From Steinernema hermaphroditum (lineage: Eukaryota > Nematoda > Chromadorea > Rhabditida > Steinernematidae): DNA of 64,000 bases. A program made the translations under genes and the position numbers. Of the stretch, positions 1 through 9,225 are shown in pieces (positions within the stretch are counted from its first letter, which is position 1; the number at the start of each line of letters is the position of its first letter). Under the pieces are notes generated by a model. The model did not search any database, had not been told where the DNA came from, and was given only the letters and a program-made list of their open reading frames with translations. The stretch spans positions 5,666,769-5,730,768 of the forward strand of contig CM059624.1 of NCBI GenBank assembly GCA_030435675.1, written 5' to 3'.

Positions 1-495
1 AATGAACGGAATGCTGCCTGTATCAAATAAGTGTATCAAATAACCAGCTCTCGAGATGCTTCGCAAGATGAAGGTGTTCCGGAAATCAGTAACAAGAACG
101 ACATATGTCCTAGCAGCTGTTTCTGCCAACCTTCCCCGTATTCCAAAAAAATTCGACCGCTCTTTTCGACTGTTGTATTTGGAGGAGACCACAGTTACAT
201 TAATTTCTTTATGTTGCAATTTATCTGGCGCACCCTGACTATACGCGAAGTCCGTGCGAGTGATCACGATCGATGACACCGAGGGATCGGTGGGATCACG
301 ACGTTCGACTCTGCTACCGCGCCCTACGATGAAGACGAGCGCAGAAGCCAGCCTCCTCACAGCGCCGATGAATGACTAGATCCATCGCATCGCAACAGAA
401 ATGTCGCATTGACATTTGATATCAGTTCGCACTTACAGCATTGAAAAAAGTTCCTTTAATTGAAGCTGTCAGTGTTCTTTCTTGTTCGCCACACT
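1..495. other. No gene recognised
   Basis: I see no splice-bounded coding sequence, RNA gene or repeat family here. Short open frames near 31-276 have no family resemblance. The stretch may hold the upstream region of the open frame that starts at 496. Confidence 0.4.
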
Positions 496-1479
496 ATGAA
501 TACCGTCCCATTGGCTTTTTGCGAGTCGCTGTTTGGACTCCTAGAGACAGAATACATAAACAACTTCTACTTCCTCAAACGTGGCTCGTGGACATCTGCA
601 GTGATGTCACTCCTGGACCAACGCAGATCCTACGACTTCTACCTCTTTCCTCGTCGAAAGCCCGGTCGCTGGAAATACTGCTTCTATAGCAGAGACGAAA
701 ACAAGTGTCATTTTGTAGATGATGTCAACAGGATACCAGCTAAATTCCTATCGATCTACCACATCATTATTGGACATACTGGAGAAAACCCTATGCGTCT
801 TACGAGAGATCTGTTCTGTCAGCCACCGACTTCAAAGCAAGCCCTCAAGTTAGTGGAGTTCGTTTTCAGTCAAAAAATCGAAGGAAGGCGTGCACTCATG
901 CAGCTTGGAGATCTTTCACCCTCTGTTTCGAAAAGCATTTTATCATCGCTGGGCGAGAAACATTTCGCGCTCAACTCCCTTCTTCTGAAGTTCATCGATG
1001 AATCCAGCAGTCAGTTTCTTGAAAAACGCTTGAACTACAAGATCCCACTGCGTTCTTTACGTCTCATGGGCCCCTGGAGGACCGCCGATGTCGACGGTGT
1101 TCTTAACCACGCTTTTAGACACAGAACCAAGAGCTTTTACATTCGACTGTACGAATGTGTTCCCTATGTTTTACTTCCACTTACATTTTTGCTGCGTTTT
1201 GAGTTCCACAGAAATTACCAGATTCATTTGCAAGTCCGTTTCTCTTGTGAGCGAAGCTGGTTTAGAAATTTTCGAAAACCGCTACAGCGACGCATGTCGG
1301 ATGAAAATGAGTTATACTGGTGGCATGCTATAACAGATCGCTGTGTTGTTGCATGGTTCCTAAATACGCCAGGATATGCTTATACATTGAAAAGCTTATA
1401 CATTGAAAAAGCTTATACATTGAAAAAATATTTCAGAAGATTCGGCAAAGTACGACGATTACAAGCAGATTGTCGGTAA
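496..1479 (+). CDS. Unrecognised nematode protein, possibly degraded
   Basis: An open frame of about 327 codons begins MNTVPLAFCE at 496. An in-frame ATG lies at 460, but I prefer 496 because a start of the form M-x-x-V-P-x-x-F resembles many nematode-specific, F-box-like proteins; that is a resemblance only. I recognise no catalytic motif, signal peptide or clear domain. From about 1200 another frame reads more like protein (EITRFICKSV), preceded by an acceptor-like TTCCACAG. Every phase-compatible donor I tried creates a stop at the junction, so the gene may be broken or have an exon I misplaced. The last 30 codons contain a short direct duplication (CTTATACATTGAAAAAG) that looks like slippage. 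Function unknown. Confidence 0.35.
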   Translation: MNTVPLAFCESLFGLLETEYINNFYFLKRGSWTSAVMSLLDQRRSYDFYLFPRRKPGRWKYCFYSRDENKCHFVDDVNRIPAKFLSIYHIIIGHTGENPMRLTRDLFCQPPTSKQALKLVEFVFSQKIEGRRALMQLGDLSPSVSKSILSSLGEKHFALNSLLLKFIDESSSQFLEKRLNYKIPLRSLRLMGPWRTADVDGVLNHAFRHRTKSFYIRLYECVPYVLLPLTFLLRFEFHRNYQIHLQVRFSCERSWFRNFRKPLQRRMSDENELYWWHAITDRCVVAWFLNTPGYAYTLKSLYIEKAYTLKKYFRRFGKVRRLQADCR

Positions 1480-1613
1480 AGTACACCAGAAAGTGACCAG
1501 AAAGTTCTGTGAAATGAAAAACAGGCTTCTTATAATAGACAACGCATCCAAATCGGGAAACAAACTACAATAGCTTATTCAGCACGCCAAATTACTTTCC
1601 TATAACCCAAATA

Positions 1614-2420
1614 TCACTCAAAGTGGTCATCTTTAGCGTCGATACAGGGCTGAAGATGCTTCTTGGAAATTAGTACGCACGGGTTTTCAGACCAATTTCT
1701 TTGCTCTGCTTGCTCTAGTGTTCTCTTCAGGGAGTCTGTGATGGCTAAGCGTCTTCGCCAGGCCTTCTTCTCCAAAATGCACCAAATGGCGCACTTCGTC
1801 CGATTCAGATCCGGCGAGTTGGACGGCCAAATGTCTTTGGTCCTCCTCACGCCTTGCGAGACGTCATATATATGCACAAAAAACACATTGTCACTCCGTA
1901 GTCGCCGGTCTTCTTCTGGCTTCGGCACATCAGAGTAGAACACGGCGATCCCATCAGTGTGCGCGGGGATCAGAGATGCGAAGAGCTGATTCCGATGACG
2001 GTGGAGCACAGTGCACCTGTCTTCAACTCGGGTGGCGGCGCGGACGTCGGAGTTGAAGAGCTTCTTCGGCAGTTTCCGCGGGAGACACGCGAAGAACGGC
2101 ATCCGATGAAACGCGTCGGTGGAGCACAACGGCGAACCGGGAACCATCAGGGCAGCTGGTTGCGCGGACTTTCAGCGAGACTTCGACTTCTCTGGTGGCG
2201 CGGGCGGAGTCGGGCGGCAGTGACTAGCTTCTTGGCAAGACGGTGGAACTACGGCTCCCTGGTCTTCCAGGCCTTCTGGGAGCCAGTAGCGATCATTGCA
2301 CCAACAACGACGGCCGAGAACGACCGCTCACTCAACTCATTCGGCTCAGACAGCCTCAGAGAGAGAGCGAGTGGACGACCCGACCGATCGCTGGGGACAC
2401 AAATGAAAGGCGAACTATTT
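1614..2420 (-). mobile_element. mariner/Tc1-type transposase relic
   Basis: On the minus strand the end of this stretch encodes a mariner-like transposase C-terminus: IWPSNSPDLN followed by AIWCILEKKA, a DSLKR helix and the terminal KDDHFE. The WPxNSPDLNP block around the third catalytic acidic residue is diagnostic of Tc1/mariner DDE/D enzymes. The upstream part reads only as patches in shifting frames (for example RLAKKLVTAARLR), so the copy is inactive. Parts of the same sequence recur at 2787-2927, about 35780-35965 and 55700-56290, which defines a dispersed family. No terminal inverted repeats were identified. Confidence 0.7.
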
Positions 2421-2786
2421 TATCCCAATTTTTTAAATGTCAATCAACCAGCATATATACTGCATAGAACAGGCATTTCAGAACATTCAGAACTTAACAG
2501 CACATCAGTTATTCTTCTTTGTTTTCTTGTTTCGATGTGTACGTTGTCTGGAAGAAGACCGACGAGAGGGCGCAGTTGTTGTTGACCGGACTCGACCACC
2601 GCGGCGACGGACAGGTGTCGTTCGGGTGTTGCTGTTCTTTGGTGGGCGCCCAGGGCGACGCCGAGTTGTTTGGCGATCACCAAAGGAGGGGAGAGCGTTT
2701 TGCGAAATTACTTCGTGATTGTCGTCCCCGTCGGAATTTTGGTCCCCGTCAGAATTTTCGTCCCCGTCAGAATTTTCCGAATCTGG

Positions 2787-2927
2787 AAAATTGGCGCACT
2801 TCGTCCGATTCAGATCCGGCGAGTTGGACGGCCAAATGTCTTTGGTCCTCCTCACGCCTTGCGAGACGTCATATATATGCACAAGAAACACATTGTCACT
2901 CCGTAGTCGCCGGTTTTCTTCTGGCTC
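2787..2927 (-). mobile_element. mariner fragment (duplicate of 1787-1922)
   Basis: About 135 bp that is nearly identical to 1787-1922. It includes the GCCTTGCGAGACGTCATAT motif and the minus-strand coding for DVSQGVRRTKDIWPSNSPDL. It sits inside the interrupted Merlin gene, directly 5' of the RTE fragment, so it may have moved with it or arrived first. Confidence 0.7.
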
Positions 2928-2928
2928 C

Positions 2929-3970
2929 GTGGAAATCAACGCTGTGTGGAACGCGATCAAACGTCAAGGAGTTCCGGCTGCGATCATCAACCTGCTGCGG
3001 AAGATCTATGATCAAGCCGCGTCCTACGTCCAAATTGGTGAAGAACGTGTGCCGATCAAGATCCAGGGCCGCCAGGGCGATACGATCAGCCCAAAACTCT
3101 TCACGGCGACGCTCGAAGAAATCTTCAGAGAGCTCGACTGGGAAGGCTTCGGGATCAACATCAACGGCCGGAAGCTCTCGAATCTACGCTTCGCAGACAA
3201 CATCGCGCTGATCGCCAACACGGAAGAAGAGCTGCAACAGATGGTGACAGAACTCGACGAAGTGTCCCGAAGAAGCGGCCTCAAGATGAACAGGGAAAAG
3301 ACGAAGATCCTGGCAACAGAAGAAGCGTCGATTCTCGTGAACGGAGAAGAAATCGAGCAAGTCGAAGCTTTCGTCTACCTGGGACAGGAAGTCAGGCTGA
3401 GAAGAGACCACTCCAAGGAGATCAACAGAAGAATTCAAAGCGGATGGAACGTTTTCAGGAAGTACAAGGACTTTCTGACTTCCAGAAGCGTCCTGATGCG
3501 ATGGAAACGAAAACTCTTCGATCAGTGCGTCGTTCCCGCCATGCTCTACGGTTCCGAAACTTGGTCGCTCACGAAATCAGCGCGGAAGAGGCTTGCGACC
3601 GCTCAGCGAACGATGGAACGCCGAATGGCCGGAGTCCGTCTAATAGACAAGAGGACCAATGAGTGGCTCCGAGGCGTCACGAAGGTGAAGGACATCGACG
3701 AAGCGGCAAGAAGAAGGAAGTGGAACTTCGCCTGGAAGATGGCGAACGGAAGCCCGGAAAATTGGTACAACCGACTCGAAGAATGGCGCCCGCCTGTGAA
3801 GAGACCTCTCGGAAGACCTCGAACCCGATGGAGCGATGACTTAACGAAGACACTGGGCAGCAAAAGATGGAGGCACCGTGCGCGTCAAGAAGCCAGAGGA
3901 CGTTGGATAAATATGGGGTGCGACAACATGTAATATGTTAGATATCGCAATAAATTCGTAAATTCGTAAT
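2929..3970 (+). pseudogene. 5'-truncated RTE-like non-LTR retrotransposon (reverse transcriptase)
   Basis: An open frame to 3933 encodes the second half of an RTE-clade reverse transcriptase. It has the GRQGDTISPKLF palm motif, then NLRFADNIALIA, then the characteristic C-terminal part with LYGSETWSLT, a helical RRMAGVRLIDKRTNEW segment and GRPRTRWSDD. The endonuclease domain and the first fingers motifs are absent, as in a 5'-truncated insertion. The catalytic FADD is FADN (AAC at 3199-3201), so the second catalytic Asp is lost and this copy cannot polymerise. The 3' end has AATAAA followed by short ATTCGTA repeats (about 3947-3970), typical of RTE tails. Target-like CGTCAGAATTTTCGTCCCC blocks flank both sides, but they are also part of the host Merlin repeat. 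Confidence 0.85.
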
Positions 3971-4692
3971 TCGTCAGAATTTTCGTCCCCGTCAGAATCC
4001 TGGGGGCGTTGCACAGGGACTAGTAAGTCACTCTCGTCAAGACCGAAAGAATTTAGGGTTTTGAATGAGTTTTCGTATTCCATCATCGTCCGCATCTCGA
4101 CAAGGAGGTGCTCGAAAATTCGCTGTCTCTCAAAATAGCGACGAAAAGCGTACTCATAGAGGTGGGAGGCAAATTTTTCTTTAGATGTCCCCCGCAGGTG
4201 ACGCATGTCTGATTTTATAGCACCCCAAGTGGCTTCTATCCCCTGTATGTGGACTGTCCTATCCTTTGGGTTTACAAAATTTATCCGATGGTTAACCCAT
4301 CGGCGTTCGTATTCCATCTCCAGCTCCTCTATTTTCCCATAAGCAGCCCAACCGTCCGATGTGACGATGGTTCCACGCGCACAGTTATCTCGAATTATTG
4401 GCAGAAGCGTGCCCGCTGTTCTATCGCGCACCTCAAAAAGGCGAACCTCGCCAGTGCTTCGGTCTGACAAACCGAACACCCAGCCCGACTCTTTTCCAAG
4501 TTTCCGGCCTCTATGGTGCTTAGGCTTATAGAAGTACGATTCGTCGATTTCGACGACAACTCCCTCCCCCCCTAGTTGGTGATCGTATGACTGGCGCATT
4601 GCCCAATCACGGCAAACCCACCTGAACTTATTATAAAATTCAACCAGTGTTGAAAGCGCCTGGCGGGGGTCAACGTCACTGTCGACTCCAAA

Positions 4693-5055
4693 GTGGAGGC
4701 CGACACCGCCACTGATGTCGCCGCAGACATCAGTGGCGGTTCGTACCGCCATGGGGGCACTCGCCATGGTGGGAACCGCCACGGAGGCATGCGTCATGGC
4801 GGCATGCGCCATGGTGGCGTCCACGGAGGGCGCATCACGGGTGGAAACAACCACCTGAACCAAAACCTCTCCATCCCCGTGGTCGTCCACGTCTACGCCC
4901 CACCGCCCGCAACGCCCCGGAGACGCCAGAGAAAGAAGCCCAGCTCCGAAGAGGGCTCCGAAGAAAGCTCTGACGAGCTCGACGAAGAGCCTGACGAGGA
5001 ACCCGAAGAGGAGCCCGAAGAGGAGTCCGAAGAGGAGTCCGAGGAAGATGATTAA
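4693..5055 (+). other. Open frame with Gly-His repeats and acidic tail
   Basis: A 120-codon frame encodes tandem (R/M)HGG units, a proline-rich linker, then an S/D/E-only tail of about 35 residues before a TAA at 5053. The same DNA is open on the minus strand as hydrophobic repeats (LLFGLLFG) fused to the Merlin frame, so at least one reading is a by-product of repetitive composition. The acidic tail with a clean stop looks more protein-like than the minus reading. No family recognised. Confidence 0.25.
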
Positions 5056-5104
5056 TATTCTGTTGTTCATTATGTTATTGGTTATATGTTATTGATAAAA
5101 TGCT

Positions 5105-5188
5105 TTTAGTAACTATTCCGACTTTTGGCCACTGTTTCGACTTTTGGCCATCGAAAATTACTTTTGGCCACTGTTCCGACTTTTGGCT
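5105..5188. repeat. Short minisatellite, ~21-bp unit
   Basis: Four imperfect copies of a unit containing CGACTTTTGGCCACTGTT follow one another. AT-rich flanks; no coding potential. Confidence 0.7.
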
Positions 5189-5194
5189 TTAAGA

Positions 5195-5465
5195 GGGGAT
5201 GGTTGATATCCCAGAGGGGATGGTTTAAATCCCAGGGGGACGGTTGATATCCCAGAGGGGATGGTTCAAATCCCAGAGGGGCGGTCGAAATCTCAAGGGG
5301 GACGGTTGATATCCCAGAGGGGATGGTTCAAATCCCAGAGGGGCGGTCGAAATCTCAAGGGGGGACGGTTGATATCCCAGAGGGGATGGTTGAAATCCCA
5401 GGGGGACGGTTGATATCCCAGAGGGGATGATTGATATCCCAGAGGGGATAGTTTAAATCCCAGGC
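5195..5465. repeat. Minisatellite, ~21-bp unit ATGGTTGATATCCCAGAGGGG
   Basis: About 12-13 tandem copies of a 21-bp unit alternate between a GATATCCCAGAGG form, an AAATCCCAGGGGG form and a GAAATCTCAAGGG form, giving a higher-order pattern. Each unit contains near-palindromic GATATC or GGGAT/ATCCC halves and could fold. The unit changes abruptly at about 5465. Confidence 0.85.
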
Positions 5466-5986
5466 AAAAAAATTTTCTGGTCATTCTGGTACGACATTGT
5501 GCTCCGATTTTTCGTGTACCGGACAGTCATGTGCCTGTTACTTGTGTTGCCGGGGAGACTTCCTGGATAAGTGGACCTTTTTGAGAGGAACAAACAGCCT
5601 GCGGAGACAATAGGTAGAGTCTGCAAAGAACAATCAATGGTTAGACGTGTAAATGCCATTTATTCCGGTGGTTGCCTCTAATATGTTTTACCTAGTCAAC
5701 CGGAAAGCAGATGGAGTTCTCTCAACGATTTATTGTCGAAAAGAAACCGATCGACTAGGTTTACATCATTTTACTCCGATTGATAGTGATATTTAGTGTG
5801 GCTTCGGAGAGGGAAGACGTCAAACGCATTAATAATAGCGAATGTAGAATAAAAACAAATGGTAAACACAGATAAAGCAATTACATTATGCGATCTCGGT
5901 CTAGAAAAGTACATCGGTCAACGAGACATTTCATGTAGACACCTAAGTTTAGACAGTGCAAGCGCCGACAACACTTTAAAAGGGGC
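5466..5986. other. Upstream region of the low-complexity gene
   Basis: AT-rich single-copy sequence with no recognised gene. A TATA-like CTTTAAAAGG lies at about 5973-5982, just before the ATG at 5987, and is compatible with a promoter, but nothing confirms it. Confidence 0.3.
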
Positions 5987-8346
5987 GTGAGTCCACCGAC
6001 CAGTCCACCGATCAAGATGGATCCACCACATTCACCGCATCGCCTACAGGGACCACTGTTTGAAGCACTTCGTCGCGCCGAGGAGATGCTGCAGCAGGGT
6101 TTCTTTCTCTACTCGGAGGCCGAATTGCCGCGTCGCTCTATAAACGAGGAGTCCGCCCAGCAGTTCATCAGAGCACTTGAGCGATGGCCGTCCAACATCT
6201 TTTTCAAAGATCTCGTTGAAAACCGCCGCTCCGTTGACCGCCGCTCCGATGACCGCCGCTCCGATGACCGCCGCTCCGATGATCGCCGCTCCGATGACCG
6301 CCGCTCCGATGACCGCCGCTCCGATGACCGCCGCTCCCACGACCGCCGCTCCCACGACCGCCGCTCCGATGATCGCCGCTCCCACGACCGCCGCTCCCAC
6401 GACCGCCGCTCCGATGACCGCCGCTCCCACGACCGCCGCTCCGATGACCGCCGCTCCCACGACCGCCGCTCCGATGACCGCCGCTCCCACGACCGCCGCT
6501 CCGATGACCGCCGCTCCCACGACCGCCGCTCCCACGACCGCCGCTCCGATGATCGCCGCTCCGACGACCGCCGCTCCGATGACCGCCGCTCCCACGACCG
6601 CCGCTCCCACGACCGCCGCTCCGATGACCGCCGCTCCCACGACCGCCGCTCCGATGACCGCCGCTCCCACGACCGCCGCTCCGATGACCGCCGCTCCCAC
6701 GACCGCCGCTCCGATGACCGCCGCTCCCACGACCGCCGCTCCCACGACCGCCGCTCCGATGATCGCCGCTCCGACGACCGCCCCACCGCCGGCCGCCTCA
6801 GCATCGATCGCCCCAGCGCCGGCCGCCGCAGCCCCGACCACCACACAAGAGGATTTTTTTCAGCAGTTCATCAGAGCACTTGAGCGATGGCCGCCCAACA
6901 TCTTTTTCAAAGATCTCGTTGAAAACCGCCGCTCCGTTGACCGCCGCTCCGATGACCGCCGCTCCGTTGACCGCCGCTCCGATGACCGCCGCTCCGATGA
7001 CCGCCGCTCCGTTGACCGCCGCTCCGATGACCGCCGCTCCGATGACCGCCGCTCCGATGATCGCCGCTCCGATGACCGCCGCTCCGTTGACCGCCGCTCC
7101 GATGACCGCCGCTCCGTTGACCGCCGCTCCGATGACCGCCGCTCCGATGACCGCCGCTCCCACGACCGCCGCTCCGATGACCGCCGCTCCCACGACCGCC
7201 GCTCCGATGACCGCCGCTCCCACGACCGCCGCTCCGATGACCGCCGCTCCCACGACCGCCGCTCCCACGACCGCCGCTCCGATGATCGCCGCTCCGACGA
7301 CCGCCCCACCGCCGGCCGCCTCAGCATCGATCGCCCCAGCGCCGGCCGCCGCAGCCCCGACCACCACACAAGAGGATTTTTTTCAGCAGTTCATCAGAGC
7401 ACTTGAGCGATGGCCGCCCAACATCTTTTTCAAAGATCTCGTTGAAAACCGCCGCTCCGTTGACCGCCGCTCCGATGACCGCCGCTCCGTTGACCGCCGC
7501 TCCGATGACCGCCGCTCCGATGACCGCCGCTCCGTTGACCGCCGCTCCGATGACCGCCGCTCCGATGACCGCCGCTCCGATGATCGCCGCTCCGATGACC
7601 GCCGCTCCGATGACCACCGCTCCGATGACCGCCGCTCCCACGACCGCCGCTCCCACGACCGCCGCTCCGATGACCGCCGCTCCCACGACCGCCGCTCCGA
7701 TGACCGCCGCTCCCACGACCGCCGCTCCGATGACCGCCGCTCCCACGACCGCCGCTCCGATGACCGCCGCTCCCACGACCGCCGCTCCCACGACCGCCGC
7801 TCCCACGACCGCCGCTCCCACGACCGCCGCTCCCACGACCGCCGCTCCCACGACCGCCGCTCCGATGATCGCCGCTCCGACGACCGCCGCTCCGATGATC
7901 GCCGCTCCGACGACCGCCCCACCGCCGGCCGCCTCAGCATCGACCGCCCCACCGCCGGCCGCCTCAGCATCGACCGCCCCACCGCCGGCCGCCGCAGCAT
8001 CGACCGCCCCACCGCCGGCCGCCGCAGCATCGACCGCCCCACCGCCGGCCGCCGCAGCATCGACCGCCCCACCGCCGGCCGCCGCAGCATCGACCGCCCC
8101 ACCGCCGGCCGCCGCAGCATCGACCGCCCCACCGCCGGCCGCCGCTCCGACGATCGCCCCAGCGCCGGCCGCCGCAGCCCCGACCACCGCAGCGTTTCCT
8201 CCGGCAGCGGCTCCTCCAGCAGCAGCGACTCCCCATCTCATAGCAACGAGCCCTCCCGCAAGCGCCCTCGTAATCTTATCTACGAGAACTTCAACGATAT
8301 GGATATCACACAAGAGGATCCAAATGATGAAACATACAAACAATAG
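5987..8346 (+). CDS. Low-complexity Arg/Ser/Asp or Ala/Pro repeat protein, frame-flipping
   Basis: The 5' end encodes a non-repetitive start (MSPPTSPPIKMDPP, then EALRRAEEMLQQG and IRALERWPSNIFFKDL) that runs into DRRSD pentapeptides. The 3' end encodes a serine-rich, basic, acidic tail (SSGSGSSSSSDSP, KRPRNLIYENF, DITQEDPNDE) and stops at 8346. Between them lie three blocks that each begin with the IRALERW-FFKDL module. These modules start 703 and 523 bp apart, both 1 modulo 3, so each block is read one frame later. In every block two plus-strand frames are open, DRRSD and TAAP(M/T). No single frame joins N- and C-terminus: a frame change inside the repeats, splicing at the TTTTTTTCAG before blocks 2 and 3, or decay is needed. 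The coordinates span the locus rather than one frame. An AATAAA at 23051 would lie 16 nt after the stop without the Helitron array. Function unknown. Confidence 0.45.
6223..7918. repeat. 15-bp tandem repeat GACCGCCGCTCCGAT in three higher-order blocks
   Basis: Over 100 copies of a 15-bp unit with three main variants at the 3' end of the unit (CCGAT, CCCAC, CCGTT) and rarer GATGATCGC forms. The variants alternate in the same order in successive blocks, showing duplication of long segments. Block starts are marked by CAGCAGTTCATCAGAGC at 6158, 6861 and 7384. Blocks 2 and 3 are preceded by CACACAAGAGGATTTTTTT. Confidence 0.95.
7918..8150. repeat. 30-bp tandem repeat in the 3' part of the low-complexity gene
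   Basis: Seven to eight nearly identical 30-bp units containing ACCGCCGGCCGCCGCAGCAT then CGACCGCCCC. In the C-terminal frame they encode PTAGR(R/L)SIDR decapeptides; in the alternative frame Ala/Pro. Blocks 1 and 2 end with only one such unit, so this expansion is specific to block 3. Confidence 0.95.
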
Positions 8347-8348
8347 TA

Positions 8349-8696
8349 TCGACCGCCCCTATATAAAGCAGATGGGACGGGCGTGTCTGTCTGTCCGAAA
8401 CAAAATCAATCCGTTGACTTCGGTGTTAATGCCATCTTGTAGAGCTCATTGACCTCTATCAAATGCACCGGGTCTTTTCGCTGTCATCCTATACAAAATG
8501 GGCTAAGTGGCCATGTTTAAACACAGGAAATGTCACAGGTTCGTCCCTTCCAGAATGTTCTCGAAACTTCTCGAAACTTCTGGAAAATGAATCGTGGTAA
8601 GACCCAAAAATTTTGGAAATGTCACATGTTCGGACAAATGTCCTTATGAGACTAAAAATTTTTGGAAATGTCATAGGTTCGGCCGACTGTCAGAAG
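8349..8696 (+). repeat. 348-bp Helitron 5' end, identical to 18196-18543
   Basis: The two segments match base for base over 348 bp, then diverge (AGTGTG against AGGGTG). They include TATATAAAGCAG and GACGGGCGTGTCTGTCTGTC near the tip. The duplication starts exactly at TC, marking the Helitron 5' terminus. Confidence 0.95.
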
Positions 8697-9174
8697 TGTG
8701 CCTAAAATGAAGCCTATGATGTATTAAGTTGTACTAACATGTTAGTCGTGGTAAGGTAAACATTTTAAGAGATGTCATATGTTCAGACAAAAGCCAGAAA
8801 TGTTCAATAATCATGCCTATGATGTATTCCTTTGAAAATTAGCATTTGTTCGGTCAAGATCAATACGTAACAAATGTGATATACTCGGAAACCTCTGTGA
8901 CCATGAAAAATAAAAGCTTTCACCTCCTAAGTGAATACTCAAGTTTAAGACCTTTTCAAAATAGAGAGGAGCATTTCAAGATGCTTGTAATAGAACTTGC
9001 GCCGTCGAAATCATTTGTAACGTTCGATTTCAACATAACAGCGGGTCTCGAAGCGAAAGTCTGAAGTGCGCTGTGCTAAGCGTTAGTCATACCCGCAAGT
9101 CGACGATGGGAAGATCGCACCGTTGCGACAAAACAGTCACAATTGGCAGATAGTCTGCGGCGATTGCGGCACTT
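8697..9174. other. Helitron A subterminal region without a gene
   Basis: AT-rich sequence holding one further 104-bp iteron copy (GTCATATGTTC at 8774, exactly 104 bp after the one at 8670). A 72-codon open frame at 8846-9064 shows no family resemblance and is probably chance. Confidence 0.5.
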
Positions 9175-9196
9175 GGTTCAATTACCCAAGTTTGGG
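9175..9196 (+). other. SL1-like 22-nt sequence followed by GT
   Basis: These 22 nt match the canonical nematode SL1 spliced leader at 20 positions, differing at position 4 (C for T) and position 21 (G for A). As in an SL RNA gene the next bases are a GT donor (GTAA at 9197). No downstream Sm site or SL RNA stem-loops are evident; instead a TCTTTGCAG acceptor-like site follows at 9212-9220. It may be a captured SL RNA or trans-spliced cDNA end, or an element-encoded leader. The match is far better than chance for a window this size. Confidence 0.6.
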
Positions 9197-9225
9197 GTAA
9201 AAAAAAATTGTCTTTGCAGAACTTG

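Larger units (their letters stand above)
2505..4690 (-). pseudogene. Merlin (IS1595/ISXO2-like) DDE transposase, interrupted
   Basis: Reading the minus strand from about 4640 down, the protein carries the Merlin/IS1595 core. The first Asp is in VVVEIDESYF (about 4535-4560), the second in TSDGWAAYG (about 4350), and the third acidic residue in HIQGIEATWGAIKSD (about 4230). It ends with a helical region and an acidic (D/N)SDGDEN repeat. At about 3970 the frame is broken by a LINE insertion. The acidic repeat resumes near 2785 and continues into an AT-hook-like RRRPGRPPKNSN and a basic Arg/Ser tail that stops at 2505. The usual N-terminal zinc/HTH part is not recognisable: upstream of LSTLVEFYNKFRW the frame runs into low-complexity repeats. 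I infer one old Merlin gene later split by a composite mariner-fragment plus RTE insertion. Confidence 0.72.

Noticed and set aside
4693..5055. Merlin N-terminus on the minus strand through LLFGLLFG repeats
   Set aside because: The hydrophobic reading is the antisense of an acidic repeat and does not resemble the N-terminal domain of Merlin transposases.
5293..5465. tRNA-like GGTTCAAATCCCAG boxes
   Set aside because: They are part of the 21-bp minisatellite; there is no A box, anticodon arm or acceptor stem.
6044..8343. Long minus-strand open frames (VGAAVIGAA and SERRSWERR repeats)
   Set aside because: They are a by-product of stop-free 15-bp and 30-bp units; only the plus strand has non-repetitive N- and C-terminal sequence.
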